From: Boswellia sacra | Lineage: Eukaryota > Streptophyta > Magnoliopsida > Sapindales > Burseraceae | Direction of reading: 5' to 3' | NCBI GenBank assembly: GCA_013180625.2 | Contig: SNVD02004929.1 | Span: 62,001-126,000, forward strand | Length of the DNA: 64,000 nt | Part shown: positions 46,839 through 56,338 of the stretch, one piece after another | Numbering within the stretch: position 1 is the first letter of the stretch | Layout of the letters: each line of letters begins with the position of its first letter | The notes under the pieces: model-generated | Told to the model about the DNA's origin: nothing | The model's input: only the letters and a program-made list of their open reading frames with translations | Databases searched by the model: none | Translations under genes and position numbers: made by a program

Positions 46839-49069
46839 AGAAATGGCCTCATCACCTCCTTCTTCGTCTGAAGACGATGAGGTAGAGTCGCCTTGCTTGG
46901 CCTCCCAGGCTGCTGTGTCCAATGTCGACTCGTAATCCTCATCTTTAAGGATGAGGCGGTGGAATTGCTCGGGATCAGAGTTTGTTGACTCTGCCACCAA
47001 GTTTAACTCTTCAGCTATGGGAGACTGATCAATCCCTGGGTAGCAGTCATGGAACCATCTACGCACCTCATTGACTCCCTCAATATAGGAGCGTTCCATA
47101 GCTTGCTGGTAGATACGACCCCTACGGAAGCGAGCGACGGCTTTGTCAATCCTACTTTGCTCAGCAGCAGCTCTCTCTCGAAGCTCTCAGCCAAAATCAT
47201 TGGCCCTCTTATGTTGGATAGCTGCCTCCTTCTTGGCTTCGGACAAGTCTGCCTTCATTCTGCCCATCTGTTCCTTCATCTCTGCCATTTTTCTTTCCGT
47301 TTCGGTTAAGTTGTCGAGGCAGACTAGATGCTTCGCCTTCCAGTCGTCAACCTCAGAAGTGAGATGGTTAACCTCCTTGAGGAGGTTGGTGTTGGTAGAC
47401 TCTCCTTGAGCTAAAGGCCCTGTCGCCTACAGAAAGAAAGGCAAAGAGAGGGAAGGAGTTAAGGCATGACTTTCAAAAGTATAAAAAAAAAAGGGAAGAA
47501 AGGGTCTCAGTAAAGCCTAACCTGAAGTATGATGCCCATCCCGACAGCGATCGCATCAAAGTATGTGAGTTTTACATTCTCTGGAAAGACATTGGTAGGC
47601 ATGAGGCGTGCAGCACTTTGAGACAATTCTCGAAGGTAGTCTCCACATGTTGAGCCACTCTGAAAGCCTGTACTGTCAAAGGTAAAACGCTTGGGTAGTT
47701 GAGAGGTTGAGGGTAACTTGTTCCCAGTAGGCTTCGTGGCTGTTCCCTCATCCGCAGGCTGGACGGAGGTTGACCTATCAGGAATCGGCTTCCGTACGGG
47801 AACCTCCTCGTGACCACTGGCTTTCCTCTTCGAAGGCCCAAGAGTTGGAGGACTTCCACTCCGTTTCTTCTGGGAAGAACTAGGCCTGTCATGAGTGAAG
47901 GGCTTAAGCGGCATCTTGGCTACGAGTTGAGCAAATTGCTTCTTGGTAGGATGTAAAGGAAATAGTCCTGCGCAAAAATAAAACCGGTAAGACGACAAGC
48001 ACATGTTTGATGAAGTAAGATCGGAAAGTAATGATCAAGCTTACCTTCCGGAGGAATTGGAGGTGATAAGCCAAGACGGACCAATTGCTCCCGATCAGTG
48101 AGGCTATGCACGTTCTTCGAGTCCACGGGTAGCTTGAGTATCACTTGCAAGTCGTCTCTCGCTTTCTGAGATAACAGCGGACGTTTGGTCCAAGGAGCTG
48201 CAATAAAAACAGAAAAGAATGTCAGTTGATCAAGAGTTTTCATAACAAAGGCGGATAGGGAGTCATTATAATAAGGTACCACAAAAACCAAAACGCCTCC
48301 TGATCCTCAACTTCTCCCCCTCTGGATGAGCACCTTCCTGATACTTCCAACCGCCACCACACCAGAATTGTTTGTACTTCCATTCTTTCATGTGGGAGGG
48401 GATGCCAAAAAGACGGTTGGGGTCATCCGTCTTCCCTCGCTGGGATATATAATATTAACCCGTTTTCTCACCATTCGGTGGGTGAATGGCAAAAATGTGC
48501 TTGACATGGTTGGTTGTAGGATCACCAAGGCCTGCACTTCTGAATAAACTTTGGAAAGCTATCAAAAGTCTCCATCCATTGGCCGACAGTTGGGTAGGGG
48601 CAATGCCCATAGCGTCGAGCATACGACGTACATAGTTATCAAAAGGCACCCAGAGACCAGCTCTCAATAACTTTAGGCTTAAACCAATGACACCTCGTGG
48701 TGGCCTACTCCACCGATCATCTTTCCTTGGAAGAAACAGGATGACTGAAGTCGGGATAAGGAAATGGGCTCTATATATTATTAATCGGTCACCCGGGAGT
48801 TGGTTATCAATATGGTCTGCCTCCCACCACTTTTCAACCTTCGGTTCACTATCTGAGGAAGCAGAGGACGACCAGTCGCTATCCCCCTCAGTATCTACCA
48901 CCTTGTGGTTACCAGAATTCTGCCCTACCTCACGATCCTGACCGAAAAAGTTTTGGTAAAACTCGTTAACTTCTTTACGGTTGGTCACAGGATCCTTGTC
49001 CCTGGAAGACTGGGTTTGATGACTTGATTCCCCCCGTAGCACTTTCACAGTGGTTTTAACTCTAGCCAT
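46839..49069 (-). pseudogene. Antisense ORF (aORF) gene of the Tat-like element, five segments, two lesions
   Basis: Exon A 49069-48455 starts MARVKTTVKVLRGESSHQTQ, then has an acidic stretch and the core LRAGLWVPFDNYVRRMLDAM ... QLSANGWRLLIAFQSLF (the 'putative gypsy-type transposon' domain). A frame break at about 48445-48460 leads to 48442-48280 (MKEWKYKQFWCGGGWKYQEG), donor GTACCT. Exon B 48197-48045 has TTTATTGCAG and GTAAGC sites. Exon C 47967-47522 is Ser/Lys/Pro-rich, ending DAIAVGMGIILQ. Exon D 47426-46839 is a coiled coil (AEMKEQMGRMKADLSEAKKE) with a TGA at about 47198 and an acidic Ser-rich end. Nucleic-acid or nuclear function is unknown for the family. Splice sites and phases fit apart from the two lesions. 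Confidence 0.72.
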
Positions 49070-49164
49070 CTGCACAGTCAAAGAGGGGTCGTTAGTCATC
49101 AAACCAAGTCTACTGAGGGAGGGAAGAGGTGAAAAAAAAAAAAAAATTCTAGGGGGATTGTATT

Positions 49165-49575
49165 GAAAGTCCGCGGAAACACCCCCGCGGAGAAAAAATA
49201 AAAGTTTGAAAATCCGCGGAAACACACCCGCGGAGGAAAAATTATTTAAGTTTGAAAGTCCGCGGAAACACGCCCGCAGAGGAAAAATTATTCAAGTTCG
49301 AAAATCCGCGGAAACACCCCCGCAGAGGAAAAATTATTCAAGTTTGAAAATCCGCGGAAACACCCCCGCGGAGGAAAAAATTATTCAAGTTTGAAAATCC
49401 GCGGAAACACCCCCGCGGAGGAAAAAATATTAAAGTTTGAAAATTCTCGGAAACACCCCCGCGGAGAAAAAATTAAAGTTTGAAATTTCGCGGAAACACC
49501 CCCGCGAAATAAAAATTGAAGTTTGAAATTTCGCGGAATCACCCCCGCATTCTAAAATAAAAGTTTCGAAATTTT
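49165..49575. repeat. ~46-bp GC-hairpin tandem array, about 9 copies
   Basis: CCGCGGAAACACCCCCGCGG-type cores occur at 49171, 49214, 49260, 49306, 49352, 49399, 49446, 49489 and 49531, at spacings of 42-47 bp, separated by GAAAAATTATTCAAGTTTGA-like AT-rich linkers. Each core can fold as a CCGCGG/CCGCGG hairpin. Later copies drift to TCGCGG...CCGCGA, keeping the pairing. Tandem repeats at this place are typical of Retand-type elements. A second pair of ~50-bp units (CTAATATATATGAAGCTTTA) follows at 49590-49660. Confidence 0.9.
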
Positions 49576-49729
49576 TCAGCAAACCCCCTGCAGCTAATAT
49601 ATATGAAGCTTTAAAACTTTGCACGAACGCCCCTGCAACTAATATATATGAAGCTTTAAAATTTTACGGGGAGACCCCTGTAGATTCACGTAACCTTGCA
49701 TGCAAGGGTTACGTGATTTCCCTTCGGCC

Positions 49730-50075
49730 TCCGGCCTCGCCGGTCGCCTGCCTCTCCCCCTCGCCGGTCGCCGGCCTCTCCCCCTCGTCGGTCGCCCGCT
49801 TCTTCCTTGCGCCCAGCACGCCTCGCCCGCGACTCGCCCAGCACGCCTCGCCCGCCGCTCGCCTGCCTCTCCCCCTCGCCGGTCGCCTGCCTCTCCCCCT
49901 CGCCGGTCGCCCGCTTCTTCCTGGCGCCCAACACACCTCGCCCACGCGAGCCTATGGAGCGCTCGTGCGCGCCCGGCTCTCGCGGGCATGCTGCACGCAG
50001 CTCGCCCACGCGAGCTCGCTGGGCGCCCAGCGTCCTCCCCATGGCGCAGCTCGCCCCTGTGTGCTTAGCTCGCGA
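49730..50075. repeat. GC-rich minisatellite
   Basis: Repeats of CTCTCCCCCTCGCCGGTCGCC with CGCCTGC or GGC spacers occur in two blocks (about 49735-49810 and 49860-49920), joined by CGCCCAGCACGCCTCGCCCG copies. The strong GC content contrasts with the surrounding AT-rich DNA and opens long frames on both strands that I consider spurious. Confidence 0.8.
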
Positions 50076-50646
50076 GCCCGCAGTGCATGTTGCTCACCCG
50101 TGTGAGCTAACACTTCTACACCCATTCCCGAATACCTCCTCTCCCTCATGCACTCTCATTTTTCTCCCCTCATGCCCGAATACACAATCAAGTTTCTTCT
50201 TCTCTCACACACAAACCCGAGGAGGAAAACACATGGAAACGTTTTGATATTTTCACACACAATCGCATACACACACGTAGGGCATAATCCGTACAAGAAT
50301 TTTTGCATCGAAAAACTAAACATAATTCATGCATTCCGAAGTATATAAAGAAGAAAAAAAAAATTACTCACTTGCGGCAGCCGGAAAATTCTGCTCAGAC
50401 TGAGAACTCTTGGTTGCTGGGATCACTTGCACTGCTTGCCGCCTGGGTGCTCTCTCCTATTTTTGAGTAAACCCTACTCCCTAACACTTGTGTCTTATAT
50501 AGAGCACCAATTTAGGGTTTAAGCCACACTAAGCATGCATGGGTAATAAATCACCTCCTTGGGCCGGCCCCCTAGCACATTTAATCTATAGCCCAGAAAT
50601 AGTCTCTACGCTGACCCATTGGTCAACTTGGGCCTGGGGGGACTAT

Positions 50647-51197
50647 TGTTATGGCCATAACAATATTGGGCCTCAATTATTTCTAATACAGTAAAGCCCA
50701 TTACTGTAGCCCATTATCTGGGCCCGTTATCTGGGTCCCACAATGACCCATCCTGGCTCAATTATCTCTAATACAGTAAGCCCATTACTGTAGCCCATTA
50801 TCTGGGCCCGTTATCTGGGTCCCACAATGACCCATCTTGGCTCAATTATTTCTAATACAGTAAGCCCATTACTGTAGCCCATTATCTGGGTCCGTTATCT
50901 GGGTCCCGTAATGGCCCATCCTGACTCCTATATAAACCCTCCGGATTATTGCTCAAGGTATGCACACTTTTCTGAACTCATTCTCTCTCTAAATTTCCTT
51001 TGCTTTTGAGAGCTTCTCTCTCTAGGAAATTCTCCCAGAGAATTCCGGAGTGCCGAAAACTGACTTGAGCGTCGGAGGGTCTTCGCCGGCACCACCGCCG
51101 ACACCCCTGACTGTTTTTCTTTGTTCGCAGGACTGGACCCGACGTACGACCCGAGCTCCGACCCGCTTCCCGGCCGTCCGGAAACCGTGCATCAACA
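50647..51197 (+). repeat. 3' LTR of the Tat-like element (three internal units)
   Basis: 551 bp, otherwise close to the 5' LTR but carrying three instead of two ~86-bp CTCAATTAT...CCCATCCTGG units. TATA box CTCCTATATAAACCCT near 50927. Confidence 0.92.
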
Positions 51198-51255
51198 TAT
51201 ATAAATAATTAGCAATAAATTTTATGCTTGATTATTAGATTATTAACGATTCATA

Positions 51256-51256
<1 letters not shown>

Positions 51257-51300
<44 letters not shown>
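51257..51300. repeat. (AC)n microsatellite
   Basis: About 22 perfect AC units within CACTA 2, just after the nested retrotransposon. Confidence 0.97.
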
Positions 51301-51306
<6 letters not shown>

Positions 51307-51610
51307 GAGAGTTTATTTTAATTATTTATCTCTTTTACAAACACTAAATTTAGAATATCTTAATAGTTTTTCACATTTAAAAGCATGAATGGAATTACAA
51401 AGGGTCTTTTTTTAATAAAAATTTGTATGAATATCCAAATGACCCTACTATATTTAAAAATTGTCAATTTATAGAAAATCAAATTAGATTTTTAATACTT
51501 TCTTTATTCTTTTTTTGTCATTTTTTAAAAAAGACTTATATATTAGACAAACCATTAACAAAGATAAGGAAACAAAATAGGAAAGTTATTAAGTTTTAAT
51601 TTTAAAAAAA

Positions 51611-52625
51611 TAACTTTTTGTGAGGAATTTTTTCTCGCAAAAGGTCATATTTTGCGAGGAATATATATTTTCGTCGCAAAATGTCCAGTATTGTCACATG
51701 TCCATAATAAGTTGGACGGGCTTTTCGCGAGAAATTTTTTCTCGCAAAAAGTTAACTTTTTTGCGAGGAATTTATTGTCGCAAAAGGTCACATTTCGCGA
51801 CGAATCAAATTTTCGTCGCAAAATATGCAATATTGTCAAGTGTGCATGGCAAATTAGAATGACTTTTCGCGAGGAATTTTTTGTCGCAAAATGTGACTTT
51901 TTGAGAGAAAATTGTCCTCGCAAAAAGTCTCATTTTGCGAGAAAATTTTCCGCGCAAAAAGTCACATTTTGCGAGAAATCACTGTTTTGTCTCAAAATGT
52001 CCAGTATTGCCACGTGTATATGGTAAATTAAAATGGCTTTTCGCGAGGAATTACGTTTTTGTCGCAAAATGTCCAGTATTGCCACGTATGCATGACAAAT
52101 TAAAATGGCTTTTTGCGAGGAATTTTTTGTCGCAAAAAAGTAGATTTTTTGCGAGGAAAATTTCCTCGCAAAAGGTTACATTTTGCGAGGAATTATTTTT
52201 TCGTCGCAAAATGTCAAGTATTGCCATATATGCAAAGTAAATTAGAATGGCCTTTAGTGAGGAATTTTTTATCGCAAAAGGTATTTTTTTGCGAGAAACG
52301 TAATTTTGTCGCAAAAAATGTTCATGTTGCTATAAAATTTTTGTCACAAAATCTCGTCTGTGTGTAATACATTTTGCGACGAAAAGTTTGTCGCAATAGG
52401 TTTTATTTCGTCGCAAAAAATGCTTCCCTAATTAGTCACTCGAGTTTTTAGCGAGAAAATGAATATTCGTCGCGAAAAGTTTTATTTTGCGACGAAAAAT
52501 TCCTCGCAAAATATCTTTTTTTTAAATGCTAACTTTTGTGACGAAATTATAATTTTCTCGCAAAAGGCCGCTTTTTGCGACGAATTTTATTTCGTCGCAA
52601 AAAATTTTATCGCAGCAAACTGTTT
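51611..52625. repeat. CACTA 2 right subterminal repeats
   Basis: Many copies of TTTTTGCGAGGAA, TTTTCGTCGCAAAA and CTCGCAAAA. A larger ~95-bp unit recurs at about 51670, 51825, 52005, 52085 and 52210, carrying AAATGTCCAGTATTGCCAC. Short ORFs here on both strands are repeat artefacts. Confidence 0.85.
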
Positions 52626-52639
52626 TTCTTGTAGTGCTA

Positions 52640-53756
52640 CAAGATGAGAAATGAATATAATATTTACGATATTTCTTCAAAAGAAAAAATACATTCATGT
52701 GTCGTGCATTTTTATATTAAAGGCAACAAGAAGTGATGGGAAATCCTAAAATTCTACCCACACAAACTCACAACGCCATTGAAATACTTAATAGAAACAT
52801 AATTCTAGATCAGAGGAAAAGCAATTGCATGCATGTTGAAGAGTCATGAAAAAAGTACAACATTTCGCAAGTTCTAACAAGATATTTCTTAAGAAAATTA
52901 TTCACCAGCATTCGTTTTAGGAACTAATTAAGCGACAACAACTTGTTATCTATTTTAATGGGTTCGATATATATATATATATATAAAAGAATTGATAGGA
53001 AAGGATTAATCATCATTTTTGTTTATTTGTTCTTGGTAATCGGAAGATAACCTCATCATCAAAAGATATATATTGATCATCATAGGCCGCGCTTTGCAGA
53101 TAGGAGTTTTCATATCTCAGTTTGGTTTGTTTTTCGTCAAACCCAAAGCAAATGGGAAAAAGGGTAAGGGTAATAACAATAATATTATCCTGAGATTTCA
53201 GAAATATAGAATAACAACTCTCCATCTTAACTTCATGATGTGTATAAGTGTGGAATGTGTGATCTGGTAAATCTTGTCAAGTTCTTCAATCTTATACCCC
53301 CCTTTTTTAATCACACCCTTCAATCTAGTCAAGTTTCAATCTTTCTTCAATTATCTTCATCTTTCTTGCGTTTTCTCATCCAACCATAGAGTTCTGACAA
53401 TCAGGATCATTCATTCTTCTACAAAAACTAGTTAGATCTGGCACAATCTCAAAAAAGGAAAAAAAAAAAGAAAAAGAAAGAAAAAAATCCAAGTATGAGA
53501 GTCGTTTTGTGCTTGTAGATGTCTGTTGGGTGTGGTGGGTATTTGATTTTAATATTAGATTGGATTTTTAAATATTTAATTTGAGATAAAATTTCTTAAT
53601 AGATGCGCGTGTTTGATGTGTATATATGAATGTTTGGTGTTCCAGTTAGGATAATTTTTCTACATGGAGACAAAAATGAGTGTTTGGTTTGATCTAGAAA
53701 GGAAAAGAGAATTTGGGAAAAGACAGAGAAAAGAAATGGAGGAGAAATGGAGGAGA

Positions 53757-53799
<43 letters not shown>

Positions 53800-54278
53800 G
53801 GGAAAACAAAAGGAAGAGACAATTTGGAAAATGAAAAAGAGAAGAAATGGAGGAGAGAAGGAGAAGAAGACGAAAAAGAGAGAGAAGGGGGAAAAAATAA
53901 GATAGAATTTGGGAAAAGAAAGAGAGAAGAACTGGAGGAGAAGACGAAAGAAAGGGAGAGAGAGAAGAGAAAGGAAGTAGTTTTGGGATATTGGAGACTA
54001 AAGTTTGGGGTTTCTGATTATTTTAAAAAAGTCTGGGGTCCGCAATTTCACACATGTTAGAAACCTTAAGTACGACGTTGAATTAAATGTAAACCTCATG
54101 GATGATATTAAATTTTCACGTAAAATTATTGGCTAAATAAAATATTATTTCAACTAACCCAATAATTCTAAATCCAAAACCTAACCCAAGCAAGCTAGTA
54201 TTTGACTTGTTAAAAACTTTTAATTGATTTGTAAATTTTGAAATCTTTTACTAACTAATATATATATATATTTTAAAC
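52640..54278. other. Spacer with GA-rich low complexity
   Basis: No gene supported. A perfect (GA)n run at 53761-53796 sits in a purine-rich block (53700-53975) whose 115-residue Lys/Glu/Arg frame is compositional. An (AT)n run is near 52968-52984. Confidence 0.5.
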
Positions 54279-54466
54279 GAATATTGATACACATTCTAAA
54301 ATTTATCGCAGAATTAGGGAGGCTACCTAAATGATTTGACATGAATTTAAGACAACTGTATTATTTATTATATAATCAAATCATCAATTTGATAATTATT
54401 AATTAAGTATACATAATTTAGAATACAAATTTTGAGATAAAACTTAGGATAGGTATCATTATATTC
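54279..54466. mobile_element. MULE-like MITE, 188 bp
   Basis: The left end GAATATTGATACACATTCTA and the complement of the right end GAATATAATGATACCTATCC form an inverted repeat related to the elements at 29512 and 30294 (shared GATACACAT, AAAATTTATC). Flanks ATTTTAAAC and TTTTTAAAA are similar over 7 of 9 bases. Mostly AT-rich, no coding. Confidence 0.55.
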
Positions 54467-54509
54467 TTTTTTAAAAACGATAAAAAATTCTTAAAGGAAT
54501 GCAATTTTT

Positions 54510-54655
54510 TTTTTAAATAACCCAGGCTCCTCCTGCACCAAACCGGACCATTTGTGTCTGTCTCAGCTGAGAAACTTGGATCCTTCTGTAGTCAATGCAC
54601 CAAATCTCAGACCCCTCAACCACCCAAGCTACCCCTTGGGGGGCAATAATGTGTT
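54510..54655 (-). mobile_element. Possible tRNA-derived SINE
   Basis: Minus strand: GGTAGCTTGGGTGGTTGAGG resembles an RNA polymerase III A box region. A more GC-rich body ends in a pyrimidine/A tail (poly-T on plus at 54509-54518). GCAAT occurs next to both ends as a possible short duplication. The B box is poor, so this is tentative. Confidence 0.35.
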
Positions 54656-54659
54656 AATT

Positions 54660-55148
54660 ACCGTAGCCATCACTATGAATATTCTAAGGTTTTAAAATCT
54701 TGGCGTAAAATATCCAAATTTCTTTAAGAAAATATCAATAGTTGCCTTGAACACGCCTTGTGCGCTGCCCCCTGCCCTAGTTTAATTTTTATAGCCCAGA
54801 TTGTCTAATGACTATTAGTAAGAAACAAGTATTAAACGACAAATTGTTAGTGGTTACAACCAACAACTTCGACATCGATCCCAAATAGTTGTCTAAAATT
54901 ACGGTAAAAGAAACAATACTAAGCATATTATCCTTTTCCATAAGAGTTAGGATCGCTATCTTACTTATTCAAGTTTTTATTATTATTTTTCTGTATAGTT
55001 AAGATTTGTCTCTTACTATTTCATTTTAGAACCTTCTTCTATAAACCATCAATTGAAAGGCAAAATTAGGATTTGACATTGATAAATTTATTAGAAACCA
55101 TTTCTCTCTAACATATTGTGTGATTATAATTTCGTTTATATATTATAG
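54660..55148. other. Spacer, nothing recognised
   Basis: Ordinary AT-rich sequence with no frame or repeat of note. Confidence 0.4.
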
Positions 55149-55305
55149 AGGAGTGCCAGCGTCAGTCGCGGATATAACAGTCGCTGGCCTCCTCTATTGA
55201 CACATAATCGATGAGTTTAAAAATTTGAATCCCTTGGATTGCGCGTTACAAAAGGAGGCCAGGATTGTCAATCGCACTTGCGATTGATGGTAGCTAGCAC
55301 TCCTT
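55149..55305. mobile_element. Hairpin-rich TIR element (about 157 bp)
   Basis: The left end GGAGTGCCAGCG and the complement of the right end GGAGTGCTAGCT are inverted relatives. Each end also folds on itself: GAGGAGTGCCAGCG pairs with CGCTGGCCTCCTC (about 55183-55195), and the right half carries GGAGGCCAG opposite GCTAGCACTCC, plus an AATCGCACTTGCGATT palindrome. No target duplication confirmed. MITE-like, superfamily unknown. Confidence 0.45.
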
Positions 55306-55752
55306 TTTTCATAATTTTCTTCATTTGGATTGTAGTTGTTGTTGTTGGCCAGGGGAATTCGATCAGAATCAAAATCTTTCACAAAGATATGAGAGCTCTA
55401 CCTCTGCATCTCACCATATTGGTTTAATCTTATTTCTACCATATAATATACAATTTCAAAGGCCAATTTGAGATCTAACAACTCTGCCTACCCTGTAAGG
55501 TACTGACTTGTTCGAATATTTTGACATTGGAACCAGTCTAACATGTGACATCAATGTGGTATCATATATTTTCAATATATTACTAAAATATTATATTTTT
55601 TAATAATGTCCTTTCTGTGGATGGAGTTGCTAAGCTGTATCCCATGCCCAGTCACACTTGATTTCTCATGTGCAACGAGTCTAACTCTAGATATTGAGTG
55701 GATTCAGAATACAGTCGGAAAATCTGAAGTTGACTTTTGAAATTGTATGTAG

Positions 55753-55760
55753 TATAAAAA
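55753..55760 (+). promoter_or_regulatory. TATA box of the small gene
   Basis: TATAAAAA lies 96 bp ahead of the proposed ATG at 55849. A start near 55785 would leave a 65-nt leader. A short upstream frame (ATGCAGAGGCAG..., six codons, 55780) lies close to that start. Confidence 0.5.
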
Positions 55761-55848
55761 AGATTAAGCAACAATAGTTCATGCAGAGGCAGAGCGCTTG
55801 AGAGATCTCCACTTTCTTTCTTTAAAGAGCTTTTGATCTTCTGTTACG

Positions 55849-56301
55849 ATGGCCAGGCAAAAAAACGAAATTTCTTCTTGTCCGAGCTGTTGTAACAAGT
55901 TGTTCCCTGGCGGAGAAAACTTATCGTCTAAATCCATGCTTCAAGAGGGCAGTTCCTATTTCTCCGAGGCTCGAAACACCAAATTTGAAGGTCAGGATCG
56001 CAATTTTTATAAAATTTCCCGAATTATTATGTGTTAGTTTTATCAGTCAAAGAGAAATTCCAATTGTTCCTGGAAAGGGTAACCTAACACGGAAAATTCA
56101 TGTTATGCTACCGTTATTGCAACACAAAACACATGAAGACCAACACCATTTTTACATGTAAAGTTTTCGAAAATAGCCACAAAATTTTTTTCAGGGACTA
56201 AAAAATATTTAATAGAAAATTTGCTGTCCCTAACTGAATTGTTTTTTTAATTGGACTAAGAAAAATTTAAAAGTTTCCATAACAAAAATTATAATGTATT
56301 C

Positions 56302-56338
<37 letters not shown>

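Larger units (their letters stand above)
43210..51197 (+). mobile_element. Tat/Retand-like Ty3-gypsy retrotransposon, RT/IN-deleted, nested in CACTA 2, TSD TATAT
   Basis: LTRs 43210-43675 and 50647-51197 are flanked by TATAT (43205-43209 and 51198-51202). In order: a 5' LTR; a primer-site-like GACGCCGTCTGTGGGAAA; gag pieces; aspartic protease; the extreme C-terminus of integrase; an antisense multi-exon gene; a ~46-bp GC hairpin tandem array; a GC-rich minisatellite; a polypurine tract (GGGCCTGGGGGGACTA) and the 3' LTR. RT, RNase H and nearly all integrase are missing. An antisense ORF and tandem repeats between integrase and the 3' LTR are known features of the Tat/Retand lineage. The LTRs are nearly identical outside a unit-number change. 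Confidence 0.9.
39686..52636. mobile_element. Non-autonomous CACTA transposon 2 (12.95 kb including a nested retroelement), TSD CTA
   Basis: Starts CACTACGGGAAAAATGAC at 39686 and ends CTGTTTTTCTTGTAGTG at 52636. The trinucleotide CTA is duplicated on both sides (39683-39685 and 52637-52639). Both ends are packed with TTTTGCGACGAAA/TTTCGTCGCAAAA subterminal repeats (39700-40110 and 51611-52620). An additional array lies at 40785-41220. No transposase frame is seen. Removing the nested element (43210-51197 plus the 5-bp duplication) leaves about 4.96 kb. Confidence 0.9.

Noticed and set aside
49639..50247. Several overlapping 66-146-residue frames on both strands in GC-rich DNA
   Set aside because: All arise from a GC-rich minisatellite with few stop codons. 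The Arg/Ala/Pro peptides follow the repeat period and show no motif.
51620..52647. Repetitive 62-124-residue frames on both strands (ARNFxSQKV-like)
   Set aside because: Artefacts of the TTTTGCGACGAAA-type CACTA subterminal repeats.
53713..54060. 115-residue Lys/Glu/Arg frame
   Set aside because: Produced by a (GA)n and purine-rich tract. Low complexity, no splice context or conserved motif.
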